DNA of 64,000 bases from Dyella caseinilytica (GTDB taxonomy: Bacteria; Pseudomonadota; Gammaproteobacteria; Xanthomonadales; Rhodanobacteraceae), in NCBI RefSeq assembly GCF_016865235.1, contig NZ_CP064030.1, positions 868,001 through 932,000 of the forward strand, written 5' to 3'. Positions within the stretch are counted from its first letter, which is position 1. Each line of letters opens with the position of its first letter. The notes under the pieces are model-generated. The model was not told the origin of the DNA, did not search any database, and worked only from the letters and a program-made list of their open reading frames with translations. Of the stretch, positions 16,308-24,334 are shown piece after piece. The translations under genes were made by a program, and so were the position numbers.

Positions 16308-18920
16308 GTGACCTCGAATGCCCCCGCGCCGCTTACCTCCGGCGCACCCTGGATCGTGATGAAGTTTGGCGGCACCAGTGTCGCCACCCTGCCGCGTTGG
16401 CAGAACATCCGTGAGCTCGTTGCCAGCCGCCGCGCCGAAGGCGCACGCGTGCTGGTGGTCGTGTCCGCGCTCACCGGCATCACCGACGCACTCAAACACA
16501 TGTGCGCGCAGGAAGACAAAGGCAAACGTATCGAGGCTGCCAAAGCGATCGCACAACGTCATTACGATTTGCTCGATCACATGCAGCTGGCGGTTCCGGA
16601 TGCACTCGGCACGCGATTGGCCGATCTGGCGAAGCTGGCCGAAGAAGGTCCTGCAGCGCTGGGCGAACTGGCGTGGTCGGCATCGGTGCAGGCGCATGGC
16701 GAGCTGATGTCCAGCGCGCTCGGCGCAGCGTTCCTCAGTCATAGCGGTTTGCGCACGCAATGGGTGGATGCGCGTGACTGTCTGGCCGCGGCATCGCTGC
16801 CCAACCAGAACGAGCGCACCAAACTGCTTTCGGCGATGGTCGAAGCCAAGCCTGATCCAGCCTTGAATGCGCGCCTGGCGCAGCTCGGCGAGGTGTTCAT
16901 CACGCAAGGCTTTATTGCGCGCGAATCGCAAGGCCGCACCGTGCTGCTCGGCCGTGGTGGTTCGGATACATCGGCCTCGTATTTTGGCGCGTTGCTGAAA
17001 GCGCTGCGTGTGGAAATCTGGACCGACGTGGCCGGCATGTTCACTGCCAATCCGCGTCAGGTGCCTGGCGCGCGACTGCTGCAGAAGCTGGACTACGAAG
17101 AAGCCCAGGAAATCGCTTCTACCGGCGCGAAAGTGCTGCATCCGCGCTGCCTCTCGCCGCTGCGCGAACCGCGTGTGCCGATGCTGATCAAGGATACCAA
17201 CCGACCCGAGTTGGAAGGCACCGTGATCGGTCCGGAAGTACGCGAGCATGCGCCAAGCGTGAAAGCGATCAGTGCACGTAAAGGCTTGACGTTGGTGTCG
17301 ATGGAATCGGTCGGCATGTGGCAGCAAGTCGGTTTTCTTGCCGACGTGTTTGCGCATTTCAAGCAGCACGGTTTGTCAGTGGACTTGATTGGTTCGGCCG
17401 AAACCAACGTGACGGTGTCGCTCGATCCCACCGAAAACCTGCTTGATTCCGATGCCGTCGCCGCGTTGGCCAGCGATCTCTCCAAAGTATGCCGCGTGAA
17501 GGTGATTGCGCCATGCGCGGCGATCACGCTGGCCGGCCGCGGCATGCGTTCGATGTTGCATACCTTGTCGGGTGTATTGGCCGAATTCGGGCAGTTGCGC
17601 GTGCACTTGATTTCGCAGTCGTCAAACAATCTCAACCTCACCTTCGTGGTGGACGAGAGCGTGGTCGATGAACTGGTGCCGCGCCTGCACGAGATGTTGA
17701 TCGCTGCCGGCGCTCTGCGCACCGACGACAGCGCCTTGTTCGGGCCGAGCTGGCAAACGTTGTACGGCAGCGGTGAAACGGTTGCTGTCGAAGATGCGTG
17801 GTGGCGTTCCTCATGCCGCGAGCAACTGCTTGCCCTCGGCGGCGAGGCGACACCGCGCTACGTCTATCACTTGCCGACGGTGCGCAAACAAGCGCGTGAA
17901 CTGAAAACGCTTGGTGCAGTCGATCGCCTGCATTACGCAGTCAAGGCAAACACTCATCCAGCCATTTTGCGTACGCTGGCCGAGGAAGGTTTCGGCTTCG
18001 AATGCGTGTCGCCCGGCGAATTGAAGGCAGTGATGGCGGTGGTGCCGGAATCTACGCCGCTGCTATTCACGCCGAACTTTGCACCGCGCGACGATTACGC
18101 ATGGGCATTGAGCACGCGCGCCACTGTTTCGCTCGATTCGCTCTATCCGCTGGAGCATTGGGGCGATGTATTCCGTGGACGCGAGATTGTGCTGCGCGTT
18201 GATCTTGGCCGCGGCCTGGGCCATCACGAAAAAGTGCGCACCGGTGGCAGTGGCAGCAAGTTCGGCTTGCCGGTGGATCAGATCGATGCGTTCCTGCGTC
18301 TTGCCGATGCTCACCACGTGACGGTGCGCGGCCTGCACGCGCATCTGGGTTCAGGCATCCTCGACGACAAGCACTGGGGCGAGGTCTACAACCAGCTCGC
18401 CAGCCTGGCCGAGCGCATCGGCAGCGTGGCCTTCCTGGATATCGGCGGCGGCCTCGGCGTCCCTTCGCATCCCGGCGAGGCGCGATTGGATATTGCCGCG
18501 CTCGAAGAGGTGCTGCGCAAGGTCAAATCCGCTTATCCGCATTACCAGCTATGGATGGAACCGGGGCGCTACCTCGTCGCCGATGCCGGCGTGCTGATCA
18601 CCCGAGTCACTCAGCAGAAGGGTAAGGGTTCCTGGCGCTACCTCGGCGTGGACACTGGCATGAACAGCCTGATCCGCCCCGCGCTATACGACGCCTGGCA
18701 CGAGATCGTGAATCTCACCCGCCTCGACGAGCCTGCTACCGCGTTGTACCAAGTGGTGGGGCCGATTTGCGAAAGCGGTGACGTCATCGGCTCCGACCGT
18801 CGCCTGCCGGAAGCGCAGGAAGGTGACGTGATGCTGATCGCGCAGGCCGGCGCCTACGGAAAGGTCATGTCTTCGCCGTACAATCTGCGGGATGAGGCGG
18901 AAGAGATCATTCTGGAGTGA
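16308..18920 (+). CDS. lysAC: Bifunctional aspartate kinase / diaminopimelate decarboxylase
   Basis: Predicted 870-residue fusion catalysing the first and last steps of lysine synthesis: ATP-dependent phosphorylation of aspartate, and PLP-dependent decarboxylation of meso-diaminopimelate to lysine. The kinase half (about 1-460) has KFGGTS (19-24), GRGGSDTSA, and a C-terminal ACT region. The decarboxylase half (about 490-870) has the PLP lysine in YAVKAN (Lys546), HLGSGI, GGGLG, EPGRYLVADAG and CESGD near residue 821. This fusion is characteristic of Xanthomonadales. The start is a GTG; there is no strong Shine-Dalgarno, but the next in-frame ATG would remove part of the kinase motif. It stands alone between two repeat elements. 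One protein both feeds and drains the aspartate/DAP pathway, so lysine feedback on the kinase is expected (inference). Confidence 0.96.
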   Translation: MTSNAPAPLTSGAPWIVMKFGGTSVATLPRWQNIRELVASRRAEGARVLVVVSALTGITDALKHMCAQEDKGKRIEAAKAIAQRHYDLLDHMQLAVPDALGTRLADLAKLAEEGPAALGELAWSASVQAHGELMSSALGAAFLSHSGLRTQWVDARDCLAAASLPNQNERTKLLSAMVEAKPDPALNARLAQLGEVFITQGFIARESQGRTVLLGRGGSDTSASYFGALLKALRVEIWTDVAGMFTANPRQVPGARLLQKLDYEEAQEIASTGAKVLHPRCLSPLREPRVPMLIKDTNRPELEGTVIGPEVREHAPSVKAISARKGLTLVSMESVGMWQQVGFLADVFAHFKQHGLSVDLIGSAETNVTVSLDPTENLLDSDAVAALASDLSKVCRVKVIAPCAAITLAGRGMRSMLHTLSGVLAEFGQLRVHLISQSSNNLNLTFVVDESVVDELVPRLHEMLIAAGALRTDDSALFGPSWQTLYGSGETVAVEDAWWRSSCREQLLALGGEATPRYVYHLPTVRKQARELKTLGAVDRLHYAVKANTHPAILRTLAEEGFGFECVSPGELKAVMAVVPESTPLLFTPNFAPRDDYAWALSTRATVSLDSLYPLEHWGDVFRGREIVLRVDLGRGLGHHEKVRTGGSGSKFGLPVDQIDAFLRLADAHHVTVRGLHAHLGSGILDDKHWGEVYNQLASLAERIGSVAFLDIGGGLGVPSHPGEARLDIAALEEVLRKVKSAYPHYQLWMEPGRYLVADAGVLITRVTQQKGKGSWRYLGVDTGMNSLIRPALYDAWHEIVNLTRLDEPATALYQVVGPICESGDVIGSDRRLPEAQEGDVMLIAQAGAYGKVMSSPYNLRDEAEEIILE

Positions 18921-18931
18921 CGATCCACTTT

Positions 18932-19062
18932 TCCCTCTCCCCTTCGGGGAGAGGGCAGGGTGAGGGGCCAATCTTGCACTGAGTAAAAACGAAGCGGGGC
19001 TCTTAGGTTGGTTTATCGCAAGATTGGCCCCTCATCCCAACCTTCTCCTCGGATGGAGAAGG
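18932..19062. repeat. CTCTCCCC/GTGAGGGG inverted-repeat element, copy B
   Basis: Starts 11 bases after the lysAC stop with CCCTCTCCCCTTCGGGGAGAGGG. Then come perfect 17-bp arms 18961-18977 (TGAGGGGCCAATCTTGC) and 19018-19034 around a 40-base core. It ends at the 5' edge of the DUF559 gene. Confidence 0.85.
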
Positions 19063-19079
19063 CGTTATTTGTGGCAAGC

Positions 19080-19478
19080 ATGGAGCAATGCGTCAGGATG
19101 AAACGCATGCATGTCGATCGGGCGCGTGGACTGCGCCGCAATATGACGGATGCCGAACATCTGCTTTGGCGCTATCTGCGCAATCGACACCTGATGGGAA
19201 GCAAATTCCGCCGCCAGCACGAGATCGATCGTTACATCGTCGATTTCGTCTGTCCTGAAACGGGTTTGATTGTGGAACTCGACGGCGGACAACATGCGGA
19301 AATGCTGGCAGCGGATGCTGACCGTACACATCGGCTCGAAGCTTTGGGTTACCGTGTGCTGCGTTTCTGGAACAATGACGTGTTGACGAATACCGAAGCG
19401 GTGCTTGAGGTGATTTCGGGGGCTGTGGCAAGAGTGGCCCCTCACCCCAGCCCTCTCCCCGGAGGGGAGAGGGAGTAA
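19080..19478 (+). CDS. DUF559 endonuclease-like protein embedded between repeat elements
   Basis: Predicted 132-residue protein of the DUF559 family, whose fold is that of very-short-patch-repair/restriction-type endonucleases. Family features are visible: RRNMTDAEHLLWRYLRN near the start, KFRRQHEIDRYIVDFVC, LIVELDGGQH and YRVLRFWNNDVL, the last three matching the D-ExK-like core of the fold. The last residues (APHPSPLPGGERE) are encoded by the left arm of repeat copy C, so the stop codon is supplied by the repeat. Starts at 19053, 19080 and 19098 are all possible; I chose 19080, with GGAGAAGG about 17-25 bases upstream. The gene sits exactly between repeat copies B and C, which suggests a cassette. 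Actual nuclease activity and its role are unproven. Confidence 0.75.
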   Translation: MEQCVRMKRMHVDRARGLRRNMTDAEHLLWRYLRNRHLMGSKFRRQHEIDRYIVDFVCPETGLIVELDGGQHAEMLAADADRTHRLEALGYRVLRFWNNDVLTNTEAVLEVISGAVARVAPHPSPLPGGERE

Positions 19479-19580
19479 AGCACAGCGCCGCTTTTCCACT
19501 CCCCTCGTGGGGGAGTGGGCGTAAACGCGCAGCGCGGCTCTTCCCCTCTCCCCTCCAGGGGAGGGCTGGGGTGAGGGGCC
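19436..19580. repeat. CTCTCCCC/GTGAGGGG inverted-repeat element, copy C
   Basis: Perfect 20-bp terminal arms (19436-19455 and 19561-19580; GGCCCCTCACCCC at one end, GGGGTGAGGGGCC at the other) with internal palindromes CTCTCCCCGGAGGGGAGAG and CCACTCCCCTCGTGGGGGAGTGG. The left arm encodes the DUF559 C-terminus; the right arm ends 40 bases before murL. Confidence 0.85.
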
Positions 19581-19619
19581 AACCTCGCGAAGTATTAGAA
19601 ATAAAGCCGGAGCTTACGT

Positions 19620-20969
19620 GTGACCAACCCGATCCAACCCCGCCTGACCCAGGTCTTCCGCTTCGTACGCTGCAGCTACGCCAATGGTGTGGCCGAGTTG
19701 GTGTACGCATTCGACCAGGGCGAGGAACTGATCGAGCGGGTGAGCTTTCCTGCCGCTCCCCCTGTTCCTGCTGAGCGTAAGCGCGCATTCGATGATGCGC
19801 TGAAGCTGCTGCATCTGTTTGCCGGCGTTAGCTATTACAAGGCTGGTATTCCACCAAAGATCGAGTTGGCCAACGGTCCGCTCGATGACGCCACGGCTAA
19901 TTTGCTCGAAGCGCTTTACCTGCATGGCTTGGCTGAGTTTGCGTATCGCAACGGCCTGGATCTTCGCGGTCGGATCAACTTCCCGCGCTCGGGTGAGCCT
20001 GCCGACAGGGTGGAAGCAGCCACGCTGCATCTGCCCAAGCGCACCTTGGTGCCGATCGGTGGCGGTAAAGATTCTCTGGTGGCGGTGGAAGCGGTCAAGC
20101 AGATCGGCGGCGAGGCGACGGCAGTATGGGTCGGTAATTCGCCGCTGATTGCTGCGTGCGCGGAAAGCACGGGTTTGCCGACGCTCAATATTCAGCGCGA
20201 ACTTGCACCGGGTCTGTTTGAGCTGAATCGGCTGGGTGCCTGGAACGGGCATGTTCCCGTCACCGCGGTGAACTCGGCAATTCTGGCCGTCGCAGCCATT
20301 CTTTATGGTTACGACAGCATCGCGTTCGCCAATGAGCGTTCTGCCTCGGCGGCCACGCTGGAGTATGAAGGTCAGCAAGTGAATCACCAGTGGAGCAAAG
20401 GCTTCGCGTTCGAGCAGATGTTCGGTGACTGGCTGCACACGCATGTTGCGGCAGATCTGGATTATTTCTCGCTGCTGCGCCCGTATTCGGAGCTGGCGAT
20501 CACGCGCGCCTTTGCCAGACTCACGTCGTACTTCGATGTGTTCTCCAGTTGCAATCGCAATTTCAAGATCCTTGGACCGAAGCCGGCGGATCGCTGGTGC
20601 GGTCAATGCCCGAAATGCCACTTCGTATTCCTCGCCTTGGCGCCGTTCCTACCCAAGCCGCGGCTGCTTGGTATTTTCGGCCGCAATCTGCTGGATGACG
20701 AAGCGCAGTCGGCCGGGTTTGATGCATTGCTCGAATATCGCGACCACAAGCCGTTCGAATGTGTGGGCGAGGGTGCAGAAGCGCGTGCCGCGATGTACGC
20801 GTTGAGCCAGCGGCCGGAATGGCAGGAAGATGTGCTGGTTGCGCGCTTCCGCAGCGAGATCCTGCCGCAACTGGATAGCTCACAGCTGGCGCTTGAGCCG
20901 TGGCTGCAGGCATCCCCGGAACATCGCGTACCGAGCCGTTTGCAGGCGGCGCTGGCAGCGATCGGCTGA
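19620..20969 (+). CDS. murL: UDP-MurNAc-L-alanyl-L-glutamate epimerase (MurL)
   Basis: Predicted 449-residue cytoplasmic enzyme that inverts the terminal L-Glu of UDP-MurNAc-L-Ala-L-Glu to D-Glu at the cost of ATP. This replaces the usual glutamate racemase route, as described for Xanthomonas oryzae. The PP-loop-like GGGKDS (147-152) marks the ATP site. The C-terminal half has Cys311 and a CGQCPKC motif (Cys327, Cys330, Cys333) that could bind metal. The gene is followed one base later by murD2, the matching L-Glu ligase, which strongly supports the assignment. The GTG start has a weak GGAG upstream; repeat copy C lies directly in front. The two enzymes are expected to act in sequence, MurD2 before MurL. 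Confidence 0.9.
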   Translation: MTNPIQPRLTQVFRFVRCSYANGVAELVYAFDQGEELIERVSFPAAPPVPAERKRAFDDALKLLHLFAGVSYYKAGIPPKIELANGPLDDATANLLEALYLHGLAEFAYRNGLDLRGRINFPRSGEPADRVEAATLHLPKRTLVPIGGGKDSLVAVEAVKQIGGEATAVWVGNSPLIAACAESTGLPTLNIQRELAPGLFELNRLGAWNGHVPVTAVNSAILAVAAILYGYDSIAFANERSASAATLEYEGQQVNHQWSKGFAFEQMFGDWLHTHVAADLDYFSLLRPYSELAITRAFARLTSYFDVFSSCNRNFKILGPKPADRWCGQCPKCHFVFLALAPFLPKPRLLGIFGRNLLDDEAQSAGFDALLEYRDHKPFECVGEGAEARAAMYALSQRPEWQEDVLVARFRSEILPQLDSSQLALEPWLQASPEHRVPSRLQAALAAIG

Positions 20970-20970
20970 T

Positions 20971-22329
20971 ATGCGCATAGCCGATCTGGCGGGTCAGCGC
21001 GTCGCGATCTGGGGCTTTGGCCGCGAAGGGCGAGCGGCAATCCAGGCATTGCGAAAGCATCTTCCCGAAGTGGCGCTGGCGCTTTATTGCAGCGATGCTG
21101 AAGTGGCAGAAGCACAAACCTTCGACGCGGCGTTGCGCATCTATCCGCATGAGCCGGATGCGGTTGTGCTGAGCGCGTACGACATCGTTATCAAGTCGCC
21201 TGGCATTTCCGCCTACAAACCCGCCATTGTCACGGCGCAGGCACAGGGCACGCGTTTCACGTCCGGCACGGCGTTGTGGTTTGGCGAAAATCCCCAGGCT
21301 CGCGTGGTTGCCGTGACCGGCACCAAGGGCAAAAGCACCACCACGGCGTTGCTGGCGCATCTCTCGCGCGGGCTTGGCATCCGCACAGCGTTGGCCGGCA
21401 ACATCGGCTTACCGTTGCTTGAGTTACTCGATCAACAGGCGGAATTGTGGGCGATCGAGCTATCCAGCTTCCAGACGGGTGAAGCAGGTCCCTTGGAGCT
21501 TGGTGTTATCACCAGTCTCTATGAAGAGCATCTCGACTGGCATGGTTCGCGCGAGCGCTATGTGACTGACAAACTCAAACTGGCCGATGTTGCGCGTCGC
21601 CTGCTGGTGAATGGCACACAGGAAGCGCTACTGGAGAAGACGGCCCATCACGCGCATCGTCAGTTGTTCGGTCAACTGGAAGGTTGGCATGTGGCGGACG
21701 GGTTCATTCGCCGTGGCGCGACAGATGTGTTTGCGTTGGAACGTATTGCCGTGCCGGGCGCGCACAATGCGTTGAATGCCTGCGCTGCACTCGCCGCACT
21801 CGAGGCAATGGGCTACGACGCCGTTGCAGCCGCCCCCGCGCTGGCAACGTTCCGCCCGCTGCCGCATCGCCTGCAACCCATCGGCGAACGCGATGGCCTG
21901 CAGTGGATCAACGACTCCATCAGCACCACGCCACAGGCCACGCTGGCCGCACTGGAAAGCCTCAGCGGCAGGGAAGTAACCGTCATTGTCGGAGGCCATG
22001 ATCGCGGCCTGGACTGGACCGTTTTTGTTGATGCGATCAAGTTACGCACAAGCCTGCGCATCATTACGCAGGGCGCCAACGGCCCGCGTATTGCCACAGC
22101 GCTGCGCGCTGCCCGATCGGAAGTGCCGCTGGGTGACGTGGACAAGCTGGACGATGCCATCCAGATGGCACGGACGATTACACCGGAAGGCGGCACGGTG
22201 CTGCTTTCGCCGGGCGCGCCGAGCTTCGATCAGTTTCACGACTATGCCGAACGAGGCCGCCGCTTCGCGGGCATGATCGGTTTTGACGAAAGTGAGATAT
22301 CCGGTATCGCCGGCATGGGCATCAGTTAG
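20971..22329 (+). CDS. murD2: UDP-N-acetylmuramoyl-L-alanine--L-glutamate ligase (MurD2)
   Basis: Predicted 452-residue Mur ligase. It adds L-glutamate (rather than D-glutamate) to UDP-MurNAc-L-Ala with ATP hydrolysis, giving the substrate of MurL. Visible features are an N-terminal Rossmann-like UDP-binding region (VAIWGFGREGRAA), the Mur ligase ATP loop VTGTKGKSTT (115-124), the central-domain SSFQTGEAGPLELGVITSLYEEHLDWHGS and the C-terminal domain start INDSISTTPQATLAALES. The ATG is one base after the murL stop, so the two are translationally coupled. By sequence alone it could be called MurD; the L-Glu specificity is inferred from pairing with murL. A standard murD would be expected to be absent or different elsewhere in the genome. 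Confidence 0.9.
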   Translation: MRIADLAGQRVAIWGFGREGRAAIQALRKHLPEVALALYCSDAEVAEAQTFDAALRIYPHEPDAVVLSAYDIVIKSPGISAYKPAIVTAQAQGTRFTSGTALWFGENPQARVVAVTGTKGKSTTTALLAHLSRGLGIRTALAGNIGLPLLELLDQQAELWAIELSSFQTGEAGPLELGVITSLYEEHLDWHGSRERYVTDKLKLADVARRLLVNGTQEALLEKTAHHAHRQLFGQLEGWHVADGFIRRGATDVFALERIAVPGAHNALNACAALAALEAMGYDAVAAAPALATFRPLPHRLQPIGERDGLQWINDSISTTPQATLAALESLSGREVTVIVGGHDRGLDWTVFVDAIKLRTSLRIITQGANGPRIATALRAARSEVPLGDVDKLDDAIQMARTITPEGGTVLLSPGAPSFDQFHDYAERGRRFAGMIGFDESEISGIAGMGIS

Positions 22330-22445
22330 CGCGAATGAGCCATTGCACGCGGACGGACGGCTACGCCAGACAAATCAGATTGCGCCATCAGGATAGACCA
22401 CGCGACTACGTGCGGCGCTTTGAACGGAACGATCCATAGGCTTTT

Positions 22446-23066
22446 TTAGCCGGATGCGCAAATCATCTTCATGCCCGCCATGGCCGTTGCTCGCAGCGAT
22501 GCTTTGGTGTCGCCGGCGCGCGAGCGCATGGCTAACGTGTGGATGATGGCCGATGCAAGTTTTGCCAACACGGCGGGCTTGGAGTCGGCTGGAATTTCCC
22601 CCCGCTTTTTCGCGACCTTGAAGCGATCTTCGAAGGCGTGATCGAATGTTTCCAGTGCGGCGCGAAGCTTCTCACGTACCTCGACATCATTCATCGCCTC
22701 GGCCAACGATGTGCCAATCAGGAAGCAGCCGTGCGCGTCGGCCTGAGTAGGAAAGTAACGGGCCAGTGCAAAGTCGCAAACCTTCATCAGGGCTTGTTCC
22801 AGCGGTATATCCGCCGCCAGTGCTTCCACCATCGCGTCATGGCTAACCGAGATGTAGCGGTCCATGACAGCTAGATAAAGCGCTCGCTTGTCGCCAAAAG
22901 CGGCGTACAGGCTTGGGCGGTTCATGCCGGTCGCCTCGCTCAGGTCATCCAGTGATGTAGCGGAGTAACCCTGCTGCCAGAACGTGTCGCGGGCGCTCGC
23001 CAAGGCGTGCTCAGGATTGTAGGCGCGCGGGCGTCCGCGAGGCTTGGGAGAAGTTTTTTGTACCAT
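22446..23066 (-). CDS. TetR-family transcriptional regulator
   Basis: Predicted 206-residue repressor-type protein. The N-terminal TetR helix-turn-helix is clear (about residues 12-60: RAYNPEHALASARDTFWQQGYSATSLDDLSEATGMNRPSLYAAFGDKRALY), followed by an all-helical ligand-binding region. The ATG sits inside an 18-bp palindrome (23058-23075), and a second palindrome of the same type lies over the promoter of the divergent glutathione S-transferase gene 39 bases away. It therefore probably represses both itself and that gene, with an electrophile as a possible inducer (inference). No Shine-Dalgarno precedes the ATG, so its mRNA may be leaderless or the start may lie slightly elsewhere. Its stop is 116 bases from the convergent murD2 stop. 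Confidence 0.9.
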   Translation of the reverse strand: MVQKTSPKPRGRPRAYNPEHALASARDTFWQQGYSATSLDDLSEATGMNRPSLYAAFGDKRALYLAVMDRYISVSHDAMVEALAADIPLEQALMKVCDFALARYFPTQADAHGCFLIGTSLAEAMNDVEVREKLRAALETFDHAFEDRFKVAKKRGEIPADSKPAVLAKLASAIIHTLAMRSRAGDTKASLRATAMAGMKMICASG

Positions 23067-23075
23067 ATCGTATAA
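23058..23075. promoter_or_regulatory. Putative TetR operator 1
   Basis: Imperfect palindrome TTGTACCATATCGTATAA, 14 of 18 positions symmetric, overlapping the ATG of the TetR gene. It shares the consensus TTGTnCnATATnGTAnAA with operator 2; centres are 39 bp apart. Binding is inferred. Confidence 0.7.
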
Positions 23076-23080
23076 AAAGA

Positions 23081-23110
23081 TTGACCAAGGGTTATTTTGT
23101 TCAATATAGT
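23081..23110 (+). promoter_or_regulatory. Predicted sigma70 promoter of the glutathione S-transferase gene
   Basis: TTGACC (23081-23086), 18-bp spacer, TATAGT (23105-23110), 28 bases before the start codon. The -10 box lies inside operator 2, so bound repressor would occlude RNA polymerase. Confidence 0.7.
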
Positions 23111-23114
23111 ACAA
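23097..23114. promoter_or_regulatory. Putative TetR operator 2
   Basis: Imperfect palindrome TTGTTCAATATAGTACAA, 14 of 18 positions symmetric, covering the -10 box of the glutathione S-transferase promoter and matching operator 1. Confidence 0.7.
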
Positions 23115-23138
23115 AAGCTATCTCAGGAGGCTTGCCGG

Positions 23139-23774
23139 ATGAATCTCTACTTTTCCCCGCTGTCTTGCTCGATGGCCAGCCGCATTGCGTTCTACGAAGC
23201 TGGCGCTGACGTGGAGTTCACACGGGTGGACAACAAGTCAAAAACCTTGCCCGACGGCTCGGACTTCCTTGCCGTCAATGCGCTAGGGCAGGTTCCTGTC
23301 CTGCACACCGACGAAGGCGTGCTGCTGACCGAAAACACAGCCATCCTGCCTTTTATCGCCGATTGTTTTCCGGAAGCCGGATTGGCTCCCGTGACGCGAT
23401 CAGAACGTGTCCGCATGCAGCAATGGCTGGGGTTTGTCAGTACGGAGCTGCACAAAGCCGTATTCACACCATTGCTTGATCCCAAGGCGCCGGAAGAGGC
23501 CAAGACCTATGTGCGCGCTAAAGTAGAGAAGCGCTTCGACGTCTTGCAGAAACATTTCGCCACCCATGAATTTCTGCTCGACCGCTTCAGCGTGGCCGAT
23601 GCTTATCTGTTTGTAGTGCTCAACTGGGCAGCGTTCGCAGGTGTGAGCCTGGCGCAATGGCCGAACGTGGATGCTTACTTCAAGCGATTGTCTCAACGGC
23701 CGAATGTCGCCAGGGCACTGAGCGAGGAGATGCGCCTCTATGGTGAGGAGCGCTTGAAGCGCGCAAAGGCTTGA
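23139..23774 (+). CDS. Glutathione S-transferase family protein
   Basis: Predicted 211-residue cytoplasmic enzyme. It has an N-terminal thioredoxin-like domain (MNLYFSPLSCSMASRIAFYEAG, then ALGQVPVLHTDEGVLLTENTAIL with the conserved Val-Pro and Glu-Asn glutathione-binding positions) and a helical C-terminal domain (SVADAYLFVVLNWA). The SCS near the start of helix 1 is typical of beta-class-like bacterial GSTs that use cysteine or serine at the active site. AGGAGG precedes the ATG by 8 bases, so the 14-codon upstream extension is not used. It is divergent from a TetR gene with paired operators over its promoter, pointing to inducible detoxification (inference). A strong terminator follows. Substrate unknown. 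Confidence 0.92.
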   Translation: MNLYFSPLSCSMASRIAFYEAGADVEFTRVDNKSKTLPDGSDFLAVNALGQVPVLHTDEGVLLTENTAILPFIADCFPEAGLAPVTRSERVRMQQWLGFVSTELHKAVFTPLLDPKAPEEAKTYVRAKVEKRFDVLQKHFATHEFLLDRFSVADAYLFVVLNWAAFAGVSLAQWPNVDAYFKRLSQRPNVARALSEEMRLYGEERLKRAKA

Positions 23775-24334
23775 GCTTCCTCACGAGGTTTCATCTAAAG
23801 GGCCGCTCTATGCGGCCTTTTTTTTCACATGCGGTTGGTGTGACTTTATTCCATTGATTGCCCGTACTAGGGCTTCCGGTATTGAATCTATCGAGTAACT
23901 GGTCGATATTACGTAGGCGGTTAGGAAGTCGCGAAAGTTCATGTGAGTGGGGAGATGTCGGCGTAAGCACGCCGGGACATCGAATATTTCCCAGTCATCG
24001 TTCAGATAGATGACAAGCGTGCTCGCTATGCGTTATGTGAAGAAAGCGTAGACAGCATGCAGCAATGCCTATTCTTCTACATCTTTTGTAGCATTGGCAT
24101 TCGGCTGATATTTAGCCATCTTGAGTTTTTCTATGTGACTCATTGTTTGGCAGCATCGAACTAACCTTAAACGTTGTCCAACTTGTTCGTCGTTTGTATA
24201 TCGATATCTATGCAGATACCGGGGTGGATTACACCGCAGTCAACAAGCGAAGGATAGGTTGCAACCGTTGTGGATCGATGGGGATGCCGAATAAAAAAGA
24301 AATTCCTTGGCTCTACCTGCTTGGAGGCGGTCGC
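23775..24334. other. AT-richer intergenic region before the autotransporter
   Basis: After the GST terminator this stretch is visibly richer in A and T than its surroundings and carries no convincing gene. One frame continuous with the autotransporter opens at 24143, but the predicted peptide before residue 65 lacks coding character and the ribosome site at 24323 favours a later start. Confidence 0.45.
23801..23825 (+). terminator. Rho-independent terminator of the glutathione S-transferase gene
   Basis: Stem GGCCGC (23801-23806) / GCGGCC (23812-23817), loop TCTAT, followed by eight or more T. Confidence 0.92.
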
